NCBI GenBank assembly: GCA_963735175.1
Contig: CAVTJX010000016.1
Coordinates: 248,001 to 312,000, forward strand
Direction: 5' to 3'
Source of the DNA: CAVTJX01 sp963735175
GTDB lineage: Bacteria > Electryoneota > RPQS01
Length of the DNA stretch: 64,000 nt
The notes under the pieces are model-generated. The model saw only the letters and a program-made list of their open reading frames with translations, was not told where the DNA came from and searched no databases. The first letter of the stretch is position 1. Each line of letters opens with the position of its first letter. Below, piece after piece: positions 28,081 to 37,165 of this stretch. Both the position numbers and the translations under genes were made by a program.

Positions 28081-28401
28081 CTATTGCTGGAGCGTGACGA
28101 CGAGGAAAAACCCTGCCGATGTGTTTGCCGTCGTTAGACCCCGCGCGGCGATTATGTCGCGAAAGCGAGCAAACGATGGCGGATTAATCGCCGGATGGCG
28201 GTTCGGCTTCTTCCACCCCAACGGGAAATAGAGAATGCCGAAATAGATGACCGCGAAGATCCCGAAGAAGTAGATCGCATAGTGAACCGGGTGCGCCGCC
28301 CGGTCAACGCCCGTCAGCGTCGTAAGGTACGAGGTGGACAGCATCGCCACGAGCGCCGCCAGCAGCGTTCGACCCGTGTTGCGTTTGCGCATGTTATGCA
28401 T
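28081..28401 (-). CDS. Small hypothetical membrane protein
   Basis: A 106-residue protein with two likely membrane helices (TLLAALVAMLSTSYLTTL and YAIYFFGIFAVIYFGILYF) and a loop rich in Pro and basic residues (PLGWKKPNRHPAINPP). No family is recognised. The last 30 codons run through a solitary REP-like half-unit (28133-28149), which supplies the residues IIAARGLTT. The true ancestral stop may therefore have been lost when the repeat inserted. It lies downstream of sufT on the same strand. Confidence 0.5.
   Translation of the reverse strand: MHNMRKRNTGRTLLAALVAMLSTSYLTTLTGVDRAAHPVHYAIYFFGIFAVIYFGILYFPLGWKKPNRHPAINPPSFARFRDIIAARGLTTANTSAGFFLVVTLQQ
28133..28149 (+). repeat. Solitary REP-like half-unit inside a coding region
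   Basis: GTTAGACCCCGCGCGGC is identical to the outer end of the RAYT-flanking unit at 1586-1602. The matching inner end (CGGCGGGGTCCT) was not found nearby. It lies within the 3-prime part of the small membrane-protein gene. Confidence 0.75.
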
Positions 28402-28459
28402 GACGTCGGATGACGGCCGGAGGCCGCCGCTAGTAACGGGAAGAATTCTGCGGAGGAAT

Positions 28460-28486
28460 GCAACGGGTTAGAGCCCGTTGCCCAGG
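28460..28486. repeat. Dual-hairpin repeat family B, half copy
   Basis: GCAACGGG and CCCGTTGC around a TTAGAG loop, followed by CCAGG. It corresponds to one of the two hairpins of the elements at 20641, 30061 and 43831. The second hairpin is not recognisable. It lies nine bases after the sufT stop codon. Confidence 0.7.
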
Positions 28487-28494
28487 AATAGTGT

Positions 28495-28794
28495 TTACAG
28501 CATCCCCAGGCGCATGCGGGCTTCGTCGCTCATCATGTCGATGGACCACGGGGGGTCGAAGATCAGCTCGACATTGGCGTCGGTGATGCCGTCGACTTCG
28601 AGGATGGCGCGGCGCGCCATTTCGGTGATCGAACCGGCCATCGGGCAGCCCATCGTCGTCAGCGTCATCTTCACTTCGGCTTTCGTGCCGTCCACCTGCA
28701 CGTCATAGACGAGGCCGAGATCGGTCACGGGCAGCGCGAGTTCGGGATCGTAGACCTTGGCCAGCGCGTTATAGACATCTTCAATCGTTGCCAT
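28495..28794 (-). CDS. sufT: SufT-like MIP18/DUF59 iron-sulfur assembly protein
   Basis: A 99-residue single-domain MIP18 (DUF59) protein: ALAKVYDPELALPVTDLGLVYDV at the start, MTLTTMGCPMAG with the conserved reactive cysteine, and ELIFDPPWSIDMMSDEARMRLGM at the end. The family helps mature iron-sulfur proteins. It lies just downstream of mrp, whose product carries the same kind of domain at its N-terminus, so the two probably work together. Confidence 0.85.
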   Translation of the reverse strand: MATIEDVYNALAKVYDPELALPVTDLGLVYDVQVDGTKAEVKMTLTTMGCPMAGSITEMARRAILEVDGITDANVELIFDPPWSIDMMSDEARMRLGML

Positions 28795-28814
28795 GGGGAA
28801 TCCGGTTAATACAC

Positions 28815-28835
28815 GGGCGGGTCTCAGACCCGCCC
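28815..28835. repeat. GGGCGGGTCT palindrome, copy 2
   Basis: Same arms as at 23598-23618 (GGGCGGGTCT and AGACCCGCCC) with C as the central base, again followed by CCTACAG. It sits between mrp and sufT on the minus strand. Confidence 0.75.
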
Positions 28836-28848
28836 CTACAGTACAAAA

Positions 28849-29930
28849 TTACGACACGGTCAGTCCGAGGCGGTCGCTGATTTGCGTGGCCAGCGATTCG
28901 TAAGAGGCGCGAAAGCTGCGGATCGGCCTCGATGGCGGAGGTCGGATCGCCACGGTCGGACGCCTCGACCAGCGCGGGCACCAGCGGAATCCGCGCCAGC
29001 AGCGGCACACCCAGCGCCCGCGCTTCACGCTCCGCCCCGCCCGTGCCGAAAATGTAGGTGGTCTCGTTGCAATGCGGGCAGGTGAAACCGGACATATTCT
29101 CGACAATGCCCAGAATGGGCACGTTCATCTTTTCAAACATCGCCACGCCCTTGCGCGCGTCGATGAGCGCGAGGTCCTGCGGCGTGGAGACGATCACCGC
29201 GCCGTCGAGCTCGACCTTCTGCGAGAGCGTCATCTGCGCGTCGCCCGTGCCCGGCGGCAAATCGACAATCAGAATATCCAGCTCGCCCCATTCGACGTCG
29301 CGCAGAAATTGCTCGGTGGCCTGATGCACCATCGGCCCGCGCCAGATCATCGGCGTACCGGGATCGACCAGGAAACCCATCGACATCAGTTTCATGCCGC
29401 ATGCGGTCGAGGGGCTGAATTTTATTGTCGATCACCTTCGGCGTTTCGCGCAGACCCATGATCGTGGGCACGCTGGGGCCGTAGATATCAAAGTCCACGA
29501 GACCGACGCGGAAGCCGCGCTTCTGCAGCATCAGCGCGAGGCCCGCGGCTACGGTGCTCTTCCCCACTCCGCCCTTGCCCGACGCCACGGCAATTTTTAG
29601 ACGCACGCCCGGCAGCAACGGCTCCGTCGAGGGCGGCGAACCGTGCGGCGCGTGTTGCGGCGGCGCATCCGGCTGCGACCAATTCATGTCCACATGGACT
29701 TCGCGCACACCGGCGAGCGTACTCAGCGCGCTGCTGATGTCGTTCTCGATGGTGACGGGCACGTTGGGATCTTTGGACGAGAGCTTCACCTGCACATGCA
29801 CGACGCCATTCTGAATTTCCACGCCCTTAATCAATCCGAAGGACACAATGTCCCGCGAGAGCTTCGGGAATTTCACGGTTTTCAGCGTTTCGAGGATCTG
29901 TTCCTGCGTAAGAGTGGGGGACGCGGACAA
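28849..29930 (-). CDS. mrp: Mrp/ApbC iron-sulfur cluster carrier ATPase (two frameshifts)
   Basis: Mrp is a P-loop NTPase that carries [4Fe-4S] clusters to apoproteins. The TTG at 29930 is chosen because GGAG lies nine bases before it and the MIP18 domain (LTQEQILETLKTVKFPKLSRDIVS) starts there. The ATPase domain follows: VASGKGGVGKSTVAAGLAL, DFDIYGPSVPTIMG, DILIVDLPPGTGDAQMT, and the cluster motif CPHC. Frame changes at about 29394-29404 and 28915-28922; the final residues SYESLATQISDRLGLTVS come from the second. About 360 residues, normal size. Confidence 0.92.
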
Positions 29931-30060
29931 CGGCAGCTTCTCCGGATGATCAAATTGCGCTAATATACCGATAATTCTGCTTCGAGTCAAGGCACCTGCA
30001 TCATCGTAAGCGCCTGTTAACGAATAGGGTAAGGAAACACCACGCAGCATCCTCGCACGC

Positions 30061-30125
30061 TTAGGCGGCGGGCTCTGTCCCGCCGCATACACAGGGCGCG
30101 CAACGGGACGGAGCCCGTTGCCTAA
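30061..30125 (+). repeat. Dual-hairpin repeat, family B, copy 2
   Basis: TTAGGC and GCCTAA bound the element. Inside are GCGGCGGG/CCCGCCGC with a CTCTGT loop and GCAACGGG/CCCGTTGC with an ACGGAG loop. The loops are themselves nearly complementary. It lies between rlmH and mrp on the minus strand. Confidence 0.8.
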
Positions 30126-30158
30126 CCGGACCATGATACGCCATGTATTTTACGCAGC

Positions 30159-30629
30159 TTATTTATGGTACGGCAGTCCCTTCCAGAGGGATAGCGCTCT
30201 ATAGAGTTGCTCGGCTAAGACGAGGCGGGCCAGCTCGTGGGGGAAGGTCATAGGCGAGAGGCTGAGTTTCAGATCGGCCTTCTCGGTGATCGCTGCGCCT
30301 AGCCCCCAGGCGCCGCCAATCACGAAACTCAAACGCGGCACGGAGGCGTTCATCTGGTCCTGCAGCCATTGGGCAAACTGCTCCGTGGTCATGCTTTTCC
30401 CTGTGGAATCGAGGGCGACCACGCGTCCGTTGCCGAGTTTGGCTTCGATAGCGGCGGCTTCGCGGGCAATCGCACCCTTGCCCTGACCGTTTGTGCTCTC
30501 GCCGGTACCGGTCGAGACTTCAATCTGCTCGATGGGCAGAAAGTGGCGGATGCGGGACAGGTATTCGTCCACCCCGGCGCGATAGTAAGGCTCGCGCAAT
30601 TTGCCGACGGCGACAATCACAAGGTTCAT
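30159..30629 (-). CDS. rlmH: 23S rRNA (pseudouridine-1915-N3)-methyltransferase
   Basis: RlmH is a small SPOUT methyltransferase acting on assembled 70S ribosomes. The protein has the knot sequence FVIGGAWGLGAAI and the C-terminal LSLSPMTFPHELARLVLAEQLYRAL...KGLPYHK, diagnostic of the family. The ATG at 30629 gives the usual MNLVIVAVGKL start and 156 residues. A TTG three codons earlier is also in frame. Confidence 0.94.
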   Translation of the reverse strand: MNLVIVAVGKLREPYYRAGVDEYLSRIRHFLPIEQIEVSTGTGESTNGQGKGAIAREAAAIEAKLGNGRVVALDSTGKSMTTEQFAQWLQDQMNASVPRLSFVIGGAWGLGAAITEKADLKLSLSPMTFPHELARLVLAEQLYRALSLWKGLPYHK

Positions 30630-30644
30630 GATAAGCAAGAGGGG

Positions 30645-31388
30645 TCAATTTTCCCGCAGGTGCGCGCCATAATAATAGGCATCCCAGCAGGCGCGGCGGG
30701 TAGTGTATTTACGCGGATGCAGCAAAAATCGAATGAGAAACGCGAGGAACGACGACCAGCGGATGAGCCGGAATTTGCGCGTGCTGGTGTCGATGGGCGC
30801 GCGCAGCAGAATCCGAATGCGCTGCCGGCGAAGTCTGGCCGCGGCCCGGATCCGCCGGGCAAGATCGACGTCTTCGAGCGCATAGAGCCGCTCGTCAAAG
30901 CCGCCCAGGGCCACAAAATCCGCGCGGCGCAGGATGAACATTCCCGCCGGCAAACGGCAGAGCACACTGATCAGATTCACGCCGAAAAACGCGGGCAGAT
31001 ACCACCACCGCATCTCCGACGACCAGAAGCCGCAGCCCAGAGCGAACGTCCGGTCATCGAGCCGCCGCTCGATCCGCGTGAAGATGGCGGGATGCGGGCG
31101 GCTGTCGGCGTCGCAGGTGATGAGAATCTCGCCCGTGGCCGCGCGCGCTCCCCGGTTCCGCACGCGGGCGATCTGGCGGCGCGGCTCATTCACCACCGTC
31201 GCGCCCCATTCCCGCGCGATTTCCGCCGTGCAGTCGGTGGAGGCATTGTCGACCACAATGAATTCCAGGCCGCCGATACCACCTGCTTCATGATAGCGCC
31301 CGGCGGCTACGCGAAACGCCGCCAGTGTCTGCGGCAGTTCGAAAGCTTCGTTGTAGGCGGGAATAATGATGCTATAGCGAGGTGACAT
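30645..31388 (-). CDS. Family 2 glycosyltransferase
   Basis: A 247-residue GT-A glycosyltransferase: YSIIIPAYNEAFELPQTLAAF at the start, VVDNASTDCTAEIA, and the metal-binding DADSRP in ITCDADSRP, followed by LGGFDERLYALEDVDLARRI, a typical acceptor-binding ED motif. The C-terminal helices are hydrophobic (SSFLAFLIRFLLHP), so the enzyme may sit on the membrane. Sugar and acceptor are not predictable. It is transcribed toward rlmH, 15 bases upstream of it. Confidence 0.88.
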   Translation of the reverse strand: MSPRYSIIIPAYNEAFELPQTLAAFRVAAGRYHEAGGIGGLEFIVVDNASTDCTAEIAREWGATVVNEPRRQIARVRNRGARAATGEILITCDADSRPHPAIFTRIERRLDDRTFALGCGFWSSEMRWWYLPAFFGVNLISVLCRLPAGMFILRRADFVALGGFDERLYALEDVDLARRIRAAARLRRQRIRILLRAPIDTSTRKFRLIRWSSFLAFLIRFLLHPRKYTTRRACWDAYYYGAHLREN

Positions 31389-31532
31389 CGTCTCATACTG
31401 CCGGCGGAGACGTGCCGGACGTTGGATTCGGACTGGGATTCATCATGCGAGTGCTACCTCTTGGACGCACAACCGGGAAGATAGGGTCCCTGAGACCCAA
31501 ATGCAACCATTATTCGGGCCGAACATTGCCGC

Positions 31533-31561
31533 TTGCATTTTCCGCATGCTTGCCTTATCTT
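31533..31561 (+). promoter_or_regulatory. Promoter of the envC-holB-ricT-metG unit
   Basis: TTGCAT (31533-31538), a 17-base spacer, and TATCTT (31556-31561). Same minus-10 hexamer and spacer as the mraZ promoter. The predicted start, near 31568, is about 20 bases before the chosen ATG. Confidence 0.6.
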
Positions 31562-31588
31562 TTTGATTTAGCAATCTTTATCGGCCCT

Positions 31589-32812
31589 ATGCACGCAACT
31601 GTCGGGATTACAATATTTTGCCTCATCATCGTGGGGGGGTCCGGCAGAGCCGAAACTCCATCGAGTGATCCCCGGCAGTTACTGGATTCCCTCCGGCGGG
31701 AGCTTTTGCAGGTCGAGAGGGAGTTAGAGACAGGGCAGAGTTCGGAGCGGGATGCGCTTTCGGATCTGGACGCAGCCGAGCGGCAGACCGCCCTGCTGGA
31801 ACAGTTGATCCGCACGCAACAGGGCCAGGCGCGGATCGCCACAGACAGCGTTATGACCCTCGAACGCGAGCTGGATCTGAGCGAACAGCACCTGGCGCAA
31901 CTGGGCGTCAGCCTGCTGGATCTGGAGGACGACCAAGCCCAACTCGAGCAGTCTCTGGCGCGGGTGCTTCTGGCGGAGCGGCGTCTGTCGGCCTGGACCT
32001 CGCTGGAGTTCTTGCTCGGCTCGCGCTCCTGGCGCGAATTATTAGCGCGGCGCGTCGTTCTGGCGCGATTGCAACGAACGGAACGCCGGGCCCTATCCGC
32101 ATTGGGGGCGGCGGTGGACACGTTGCAGGAGGTCGAAAGCGACGTTTTTCAGCGGACTCAGGAATTGCGCGCGCAGCGCCAGGCACTGCTGATACAACAG
32201 CAGCGGGCGTCCGGGATCGAGGTTTCTTTGCAGGCGGATGTCGCCGCTTTGGCGGCCCGGAAAACCGCTGACAAAGCCCGCTTGAAGCGCATCCGCAAAG
32301 ACCAGAAATTTTTATCGGCGCGGCAGCTGGAGCTGAGGCAGGCTGAGGACGCGATTCAGGAGCTGATCGCCCGTGGCGCTCGCGGCGAACCGCTGGCGGG
32401 AATGCCGCTGGTCACGCAGAAAGGCCGCTTGCCATGGCCGTGCGCCGGCCGCCTGGCACAGGGATTCGGCCTTGTGAAAAACCGCGAAACGGAAACGCAA
32501 ACCGACAATCCGGGCATCGATATTAGCACCGCCTCCGGCGCGGAAGTCAGCGCGGTTTCCGACGGCCGCGTCTCTTCCATCACGTGGCTGCGCGGTTACG
32601 GCAACGTGTGCATTCTCGAACATCCGGGGGCGTTCTTCACGGTCTACGCCAAGCTGGGGCAGATCGTGGTCCAATCCAACGATACCATTAAGGCAGGCGC
32701 GGTCCTTGGTTACGCCGGCTATGACGCGGCCGCCGAGGATCACCGGGTACATTTCGAATTATGGTCAGGAAAAGAGAAGAAGAATCCTCTGGAGTGGCTC
32801 GCGCCGCGTTGA
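31589..32812 (+). CDS. Murein hydrolase activator, EnvC-like (degenerate LytM)
   Basis: The ATG at 31589 gives a signal peptide (TVGITIFCLIIVGGSGRA) and lies just downstream of a promoter. A long coiled coil (about residues 25-270, rich in L/E/R/Q) is followed by a C-terminal LytM/M23 domain (GIDISTASGAEVSAVSDGRV ... GNVCILEHPG). The first zinc-binding histidine is absent (TDNPGID instead of HxxxD), and the later HxH is reduced to VHFELW. Such degenerate LytM proteins do not cut murein but activate amidases at the septum. The frame extends upstream to 31382, but that part would precede the promoter. Confidence 0.85.
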   Translation: MHATVGITIFCLIIVGGSGRAETPSSDPRQLLDSLRRELLQVERELETGQSSERDALSDLDAAERQTALLEQLIRTQQGQARIATDSVMTLERELDLSEQHLAQLGVSLLDLEDDQAQLEQSLARVLLAERRLSAWTSLEFLLGSRSWRELLARRVVLARLQRTERRALSALGAAVDTLQEVESDVFQRTQELRAQRQALLIQQQRASGIEVSLQADVAALAARKTADKARLKRIRKDQKFLSARQLELRQAEDAIQELIARGARGEPLAGMPLVTQKGRLPWPCAGRLAQGFGLVKNRETETQTDNPGIDISTASGAEVSAVSDGRVSSITWLRGYGNVCILEHPGAFFTVYAKLGQIVVQSNDTIKAGAVLGYAGYDAAAEDHRVHFELWSGKEKKNPLEWLAPR

Positions 32813-34032
32813 ACCGCCTACACTGGCAGCAGGTGGTGGGACAAACCCGATTGCGCACACAACTGGCCGACAGTCTGCGCGCGAGCCGGGCTGCGCACGC
32901 CAGTCTCTTCGCCGGGCCGTCGGGCGTGGGGAAGGCGGCGGTGGCGCTGGAATACGCCGCCCTGCTGCTGTGCGAACGTGACGGGCTCGCGCCCTGCGGC
33001 GAGTGTCCGCAATGCCACGCAACGGCCCGCCTCGAGCATCCGGATTTACATCTGATCTTCCCGCTTCCATCCACCGCCAAGAAGGCCGGTGAACGCGAAA
33101 ACGGCATAGGCAGTTCCACGGATGAGGACCCATCCATCGCCGTTGCCGAACGTGTCACGCAGCTCACGGCGGCCCTCGCCCGTGATCCCTACACGCCCGT
33201 GGTGCTGCCCAAGGGCAAGCGGCAGAAGGACGATCCCAAGACCAAGAACGAACCGCAGTCGATCCGCATCGAGCAGATCCGCAGTGTGCTGCGCTGGGCG
33301 GCGTTGAAGCCCTTCAGCGCGCCCCGCAAAGTATTTTTGATTTTTCAGGCGGATACGATGAATCACGCGGCGCAAAACGCGCTGCTGAAAGCGCTCGAAG
33401 AGCCTTCACCCGAAGCCTATTTTCTGTTGATCGCCGAAAACGAACCGCTTTTGCTGCCGACGATTCGCTCACGTTGCCAGGGCTTGCGTCTGGCGCCATT
33501 GCCTCGCGATGAAATTCGCGCGGCATTGATCGCGGGCGGCATCAGCCCGGAGCGCGCCGACGCGGCGGCGGCCCTCTGCGGCGGCCGGCTGGTGCGGGCG
33601 CGGGAAATGGCCGGCAGTGATTTGCCTAAGCTGCAAGAACATGTGATCGCCTACTTGCGCGCGGCCGCCAAATGTGATCCGGCGATGATCATGGACACCA
33701 CATCCAAATTGATGGACATGGGCGATCAGCCCGGTGAGACCGCGCTCGAAATGCTCGGCCTCTTTTTACGCGATGTGTCCATATCCCGCGCCGGAAATGA
33801 AGCCGCCACTATCCTGACGTTCGCTGAATTTACGGAGCCGATGGCGCGGTTGCTGAACTCGTATCCCGCGGCGGACTTTGAAACCGCGGCCCGACTCGTG
33901 GACCAGTCCGCCAATTACTTAACGCGGGGCTATACGCAGGACCTGGTGATGTACGCGCTGGCCATTCGGCTGCACGCGGCACTCGGTCCGTTAGTCCCCA
34001 CTAAACCCAAACCCCAGGTCCGGCATGCTTGA
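32761..34032 (+). CDS. holB: DNA polymerase III delta-prime subunit
   Basis: The clamp-loader ATPase subunit. Motifs: WQQVVGQTRLRTQL, P-loop FAGPSGVGKAAVA, the zinc cluster CERDGLAPCGECPQCH, FQADTMNHAAQNALLKALEEPS and TIRSRCQ. At 423 residues it is longer than usual because of an insert around ENGIGSSTDEDPS...KGKRQKDDPKTK. Start choice is uncertain: ATG 32761 overlaps envC by 52 bases, while GTG or TTG codons near 32795-32810 would overlap less. The stop overlaps ricT by eight bases. Confidence 0.9.
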   Translation: MVRKREEESSGVARAALNRLHWQQVVGQTRLRTQLADSLRASRAAHASLFAGPSGVGKAAVALEYAALLLCERDGLAPCGECPQCHATARLEHPDLHLIFPLPSTAKKAGERENGIGSSTDEDPSIAVAERVTQLTAALARDPYTPVVLPKGKRQKDDPKTKNEPQSIRIEQIRSVLRWAALKPFSAPRKVFLIFQADTMNHAAQNALLKALEEPSPEAYFLLIAENEPLLLPTIRSRCQGLRLAPLPRDEIRAALIAGGISPERADAAAALCGGRLVRAREMAGSDLPKLQEHVIAYLRAAAKCDPAMIMDTTSKLMDMGDQPGETALEMLGLFLRDVSISRAGNEAATILTFAEFTEPMARLLNSYPAADFETAARLVDQSANYLTRGYTQDLVMYALAIRLHAALGPLVPTKPKPQVRHA

Positions 34033-35185
34033 TATATTGGAACTTGAATTCAAGGGGCGGCGCAAGGAATATGCGCTGAACCCGCTGCAATTCCCGTTTC
34101 AGGTGGGTGATCCGGCGATTCTCGAAGTCGATCGCGGACACGACCTTGGCCGGATCAGCCACCTCGGCTGGCGTCCCGGCATCGAAAGCGACCAGACGCC
34201 GACACTGACGGTGTTGCGCAAGGCCGCCACCGCCGATCTGAAAATGCTCGAGGGCAACCGCGAGCGCGAGACCGACGCCCGCACCGTCGCCCGCCAGAAG
34301 ATCCACGACCACAACCTCGACATGAAGCTGGTGGATGTGGAGCTGCAGTGGGATGGCCGGAAGATGACGTTCTATTTCACCGCCGAGGGCCGCGTCGACT
34401 TCCGCGAACTGGTGAAGGATCTGGCTTCGACCTTTCGAACGCGCATCGACCTGAGGCAGATCGGCGCGCGCGACGAAACCAAGCGCACCGGCGGTTACGG
34501 CGTGTGCGGGCGGCCATTGTGCTGCTCGACATTTCTGAACGAGTTCAAGCCGATCACGACGCAGATGCCGCGCGACCAGTTCCTGCCGCTCAATCCATCC
34601 AAGCTGTCGGGAGTCTGCGGCCGGTTGAAGTGCTGCCTACGCTATGAACTGGACGTGTATCGCGAATTCCAGCGTTCGTGTCCGAAGGTCGGCCATCCGG
34701 TGCGCGACGACGTAAAGGGCGACGGCGCGATCGACAAGCTCGACGTAATCCGCGAGCAGATCCAGGTCCGCTTCGCCAGCGGCGACACAGAAAAATATTC
34801 AACGGCGGAATTCATTGAGCTTTCCAACTGGCGGCCCGAGATGCCGAAAAACGAGTGCATCTGCACGTGCGGCCGCAAACCGCCCGCTATTCCCGCCCAG
34901 CCTGTCGTGACGACCGTGGATGAACCGGTCTTTCCCGAGGCCGGACTGCGCAAGGGCGAGCGCGTGACGCTGCTGCCGGGCGGCGGCCTTGGGATGCAAA
35001 GCGGCGCCGGCGGCGAAGAGATCCAGGTGGGTACCAACGCGCCCCTTCCCCAGGCCGCCGCCGGACCGGCCAAGAAGAAGCGCAAGCGCCGCCGCGGCAA
35101 GAAAAAACCCACCGACTCGACTGGCAATCCGCCGGCCGCCAACGCCCCGGCTCCGGATGCCGACGACGAAGACGACGACGATTAA
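34025..35185 (+). CDS. ricT: PSP1-domain protein RicT (YaaT)
   Basis: RicT is part of a complex that in Bacillus supports RNase Y-dependent mRNA maturation. The PSP1 domain spans about residues 60-230, with GGYGVCGRPLCCSTFLNEF and LSGVCGRLKCCLRYELDVY; these cysteines are the iron-sulfur ligand positions of the family. The C-terminal 100 residues are lineage-specific, ending with a very basic stretch (KKKRKRRRGKKK) and an acidic tail (DDEDDDD). The holB-ricT-metG order is widely conserved. Confidence 0.9.
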   Translation: MLDILELEFKGRRKEYALNPLQFPFQVGDPAILEVDRGHDLGRISHLGWRPGIESDQTPTLTVLRKAATADLKMLEGNRERETDARTVARQKIHDHNLDMKLVDVELQWDGRKMTFYFTAEGRVDFRELVKDLASTFRTRIDLRQIGARDETKRTGGYGVCGRPLCCSTFLNEFKPITTQMPRDQFLPLNPSKLSGVCGRLKCCLRYELDVYREFQRSCPKVGHPVRDDVKGDGAIDKLDVIREQIQVRFASGDTEKYSTAEFIELSNWRPEMPKNECICTCGRKPPAIPAQPVVTTVDEPVFPEAGLRKGERVTLLPGGGLGMQSGAGGEEIQVGTNAPLPQAAAGPAKKKRKRRRGKKKPTDSTGNPPAANAPAPDADDEDDDD

Positions 35186-35233
35186 TCGCCATGCGCGCGG
35201 CCTTCCGCGCCCATCCAAACGATCCGAAAGTTC

Positions 35234-37163
35234 ATGAGTACCTATTACGTCACGACGCCAATCTACTATGTGAACGCCGACCCGCACATCGGGACGGCAT
35301 ACACCACGGTGCTGGCCGACACGGTCGCGCGCTATCACCGGCTGCTTGGCGACGACACGTTTTTCCTGACGGGTACGGACGAGCACGGCGACAAGATCGC
35401 GCGCTCGGCCGCCGCCCGCGGTATCGAACCTCAGCAATTCGTGAATGAGGTCAGCGCCCGCTTCCGGGCGCTCTGGCCCGAACTGCTGGTCTTCCCCGAC
35501 CGCTTTATCCGCACCACCGACCCCGCGCACGTCCGGCTGGTGCAGGAGATTTTGCAGCGCGTCTACGACAAGGGCGACATTTACTTCTCAGAGTATGGCG
35601 GTCTTTACTGCACCGGCTGCGAACGCTTTCTGATGGAGAAGGAACTGGTCGACGGTAAGTGCCCCGATCACCTCACGGCGCCGGAATTCGTGCAGGAGCA
35701 GAACTATTTCTTCCGCATGGGGCGCTATCAGCAGTGGCTGCTGGACTACATCGACAAGCACCCGGACTTCATTCGCCCCGAACGTTACCGCAACGAGGTG
35801 CTGGGCTTTTTACGCGAGCCGCTGGAAGATCTTCTGCATCTCGCGCCCGAAGACGCGCCTGACATGGGGTATCGAGATTCCCTTCGACAGCAATTTTGTC
35901 ACCTACGTCTGGTTTGACGCGCTGTTGAACTACCTGACGGGTATCGACTACGGCTCAGGTGAAACGTGGGAAGCCGCGTGGCGCAACGTGGAACACCTGA
36001 TTGGCAAGGATATTCTTAAGCCGCACGCGATTTACTGGCCGACGATGCTGCACGCAGCGGGCATCGCGCCGTTCCAGCACCTCACCGTGCACGGCTATTG
36101 GAATTTCAAGGACGCGAAGATATCAAAATCCGCGGGAAAGCCCGTGGGCGTGCCGCCGCTCTTGAGCGCCTTCGGCGCGGACGCGCTGCGCTATTTTCTG
36201 ATGCGCGACATGGTGGTGGGACTCGACGCGAAATTCACGCCGGAGCTGTTGGTGCAGCGCATCAACAGCGATCTCGCCAACGACCTGGGCAATCTGCTCT
36301 CGCGCATCGCCAAGCTGGTCAGCGACCATTTTGACAGCCGGATTCCTCCGGCAGGAGAGCCGGAGAGCAGCCTGCGGGAGATGGCGCAATTTCTTGTTCG
36401 CGACGTGCCCGCCTATATCAGCGACTTCCGCCTGCACGCGCTGATCGAAGAGACGATGCAGCTCGTGCGGGCCACGAACCGTTACTTCGAATCGTCCGCG
36501 CCGTGGGCGCTGGCGAAGACCGATAAGCAGCGCTGCGGCGAAGTGCTCTACGAATGCGCCGAGGCGCTGCGCATCGCCGCCGTGATCCTCTACCCCGTAA
36601 TGCCCGGCAAGATGGCGAGACTACTCAGCCGCCTGGGAGAGCCCGTGGAGAACTTCCGCCTCGCCGACGCCGCCGCCTGGGGCCGCCTGCGCGCGGGCGC
36701 GCGGCTGGAAGCGGGCGAGCCGCTGTTTCCGCGCATCGACGAAGCTGAACTGGCGAAGACGCTGCCCGAACTCTTCGGCAACGGCTCACCCAAAACCACT
36801 CCGGCTCCGCCCCCTCTGCCGCTGCCGGAAAACGTCGTAGAGTTGATCGAGATCCAGGACTTTGCGAAAGTCCAACTCCGCGTCGCCAAGGTGCTCGCTG
36901 CCGAAAAGCTGGCAAACACCGACAAATTGCTGCGGCTGCAAGTCGATATCGGCGGCGCCACTCGGCAGATCGTCGCCGGCATCGCGCAATTTTACTCGGC
37001 CGAGGAAATGGTGGGCCGGTTGATCGTTGTCGTCGCCAATCTGAAACCGGTCAAACTACGCGGCGAACTTTCCGAAGGCATGCTACTGGCCGCCAAGGCC
37101 GATGGCAAACTCGTTCTCTTGTCCGTGGACGGCGAAGTCTGTTCCGGTTCGACCATCAGTTAA
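35234..37163 (+). CDS. metG: Methionyl-tRNA synthetase with C-terminal tRNA-binding domain (frameshifted)
   Basis: MetG charges tRNA-Met. It has TPIYYVNADPHIGTAYTTV (HIGH box as PHIG), the zinc region CTGCERFLMEKELVDGKCPDH, and KISKSAG (KMSKS box). The C-terminal 110 residues are an OB-fold tRNA-binding domain (VQLRVAKVLAAEKL ... GELSEGMLLAA). At about 35861-35868 one extra A splits the frame; without it the text is DWGIEIPFDSNFVTYVWFDAL. About 642 residues in total, the usual size for the dimeric form. Confidence 0.94.
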
Positions 37164-37165
37164 CC

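Noticed and set aside
31382..31588. N-terminal extension of the EnvC-like protein
   Set aside because: The upstream part lies before a good promoter (31533-31561) and the ATG at 31589 gives a proper signal peptide.
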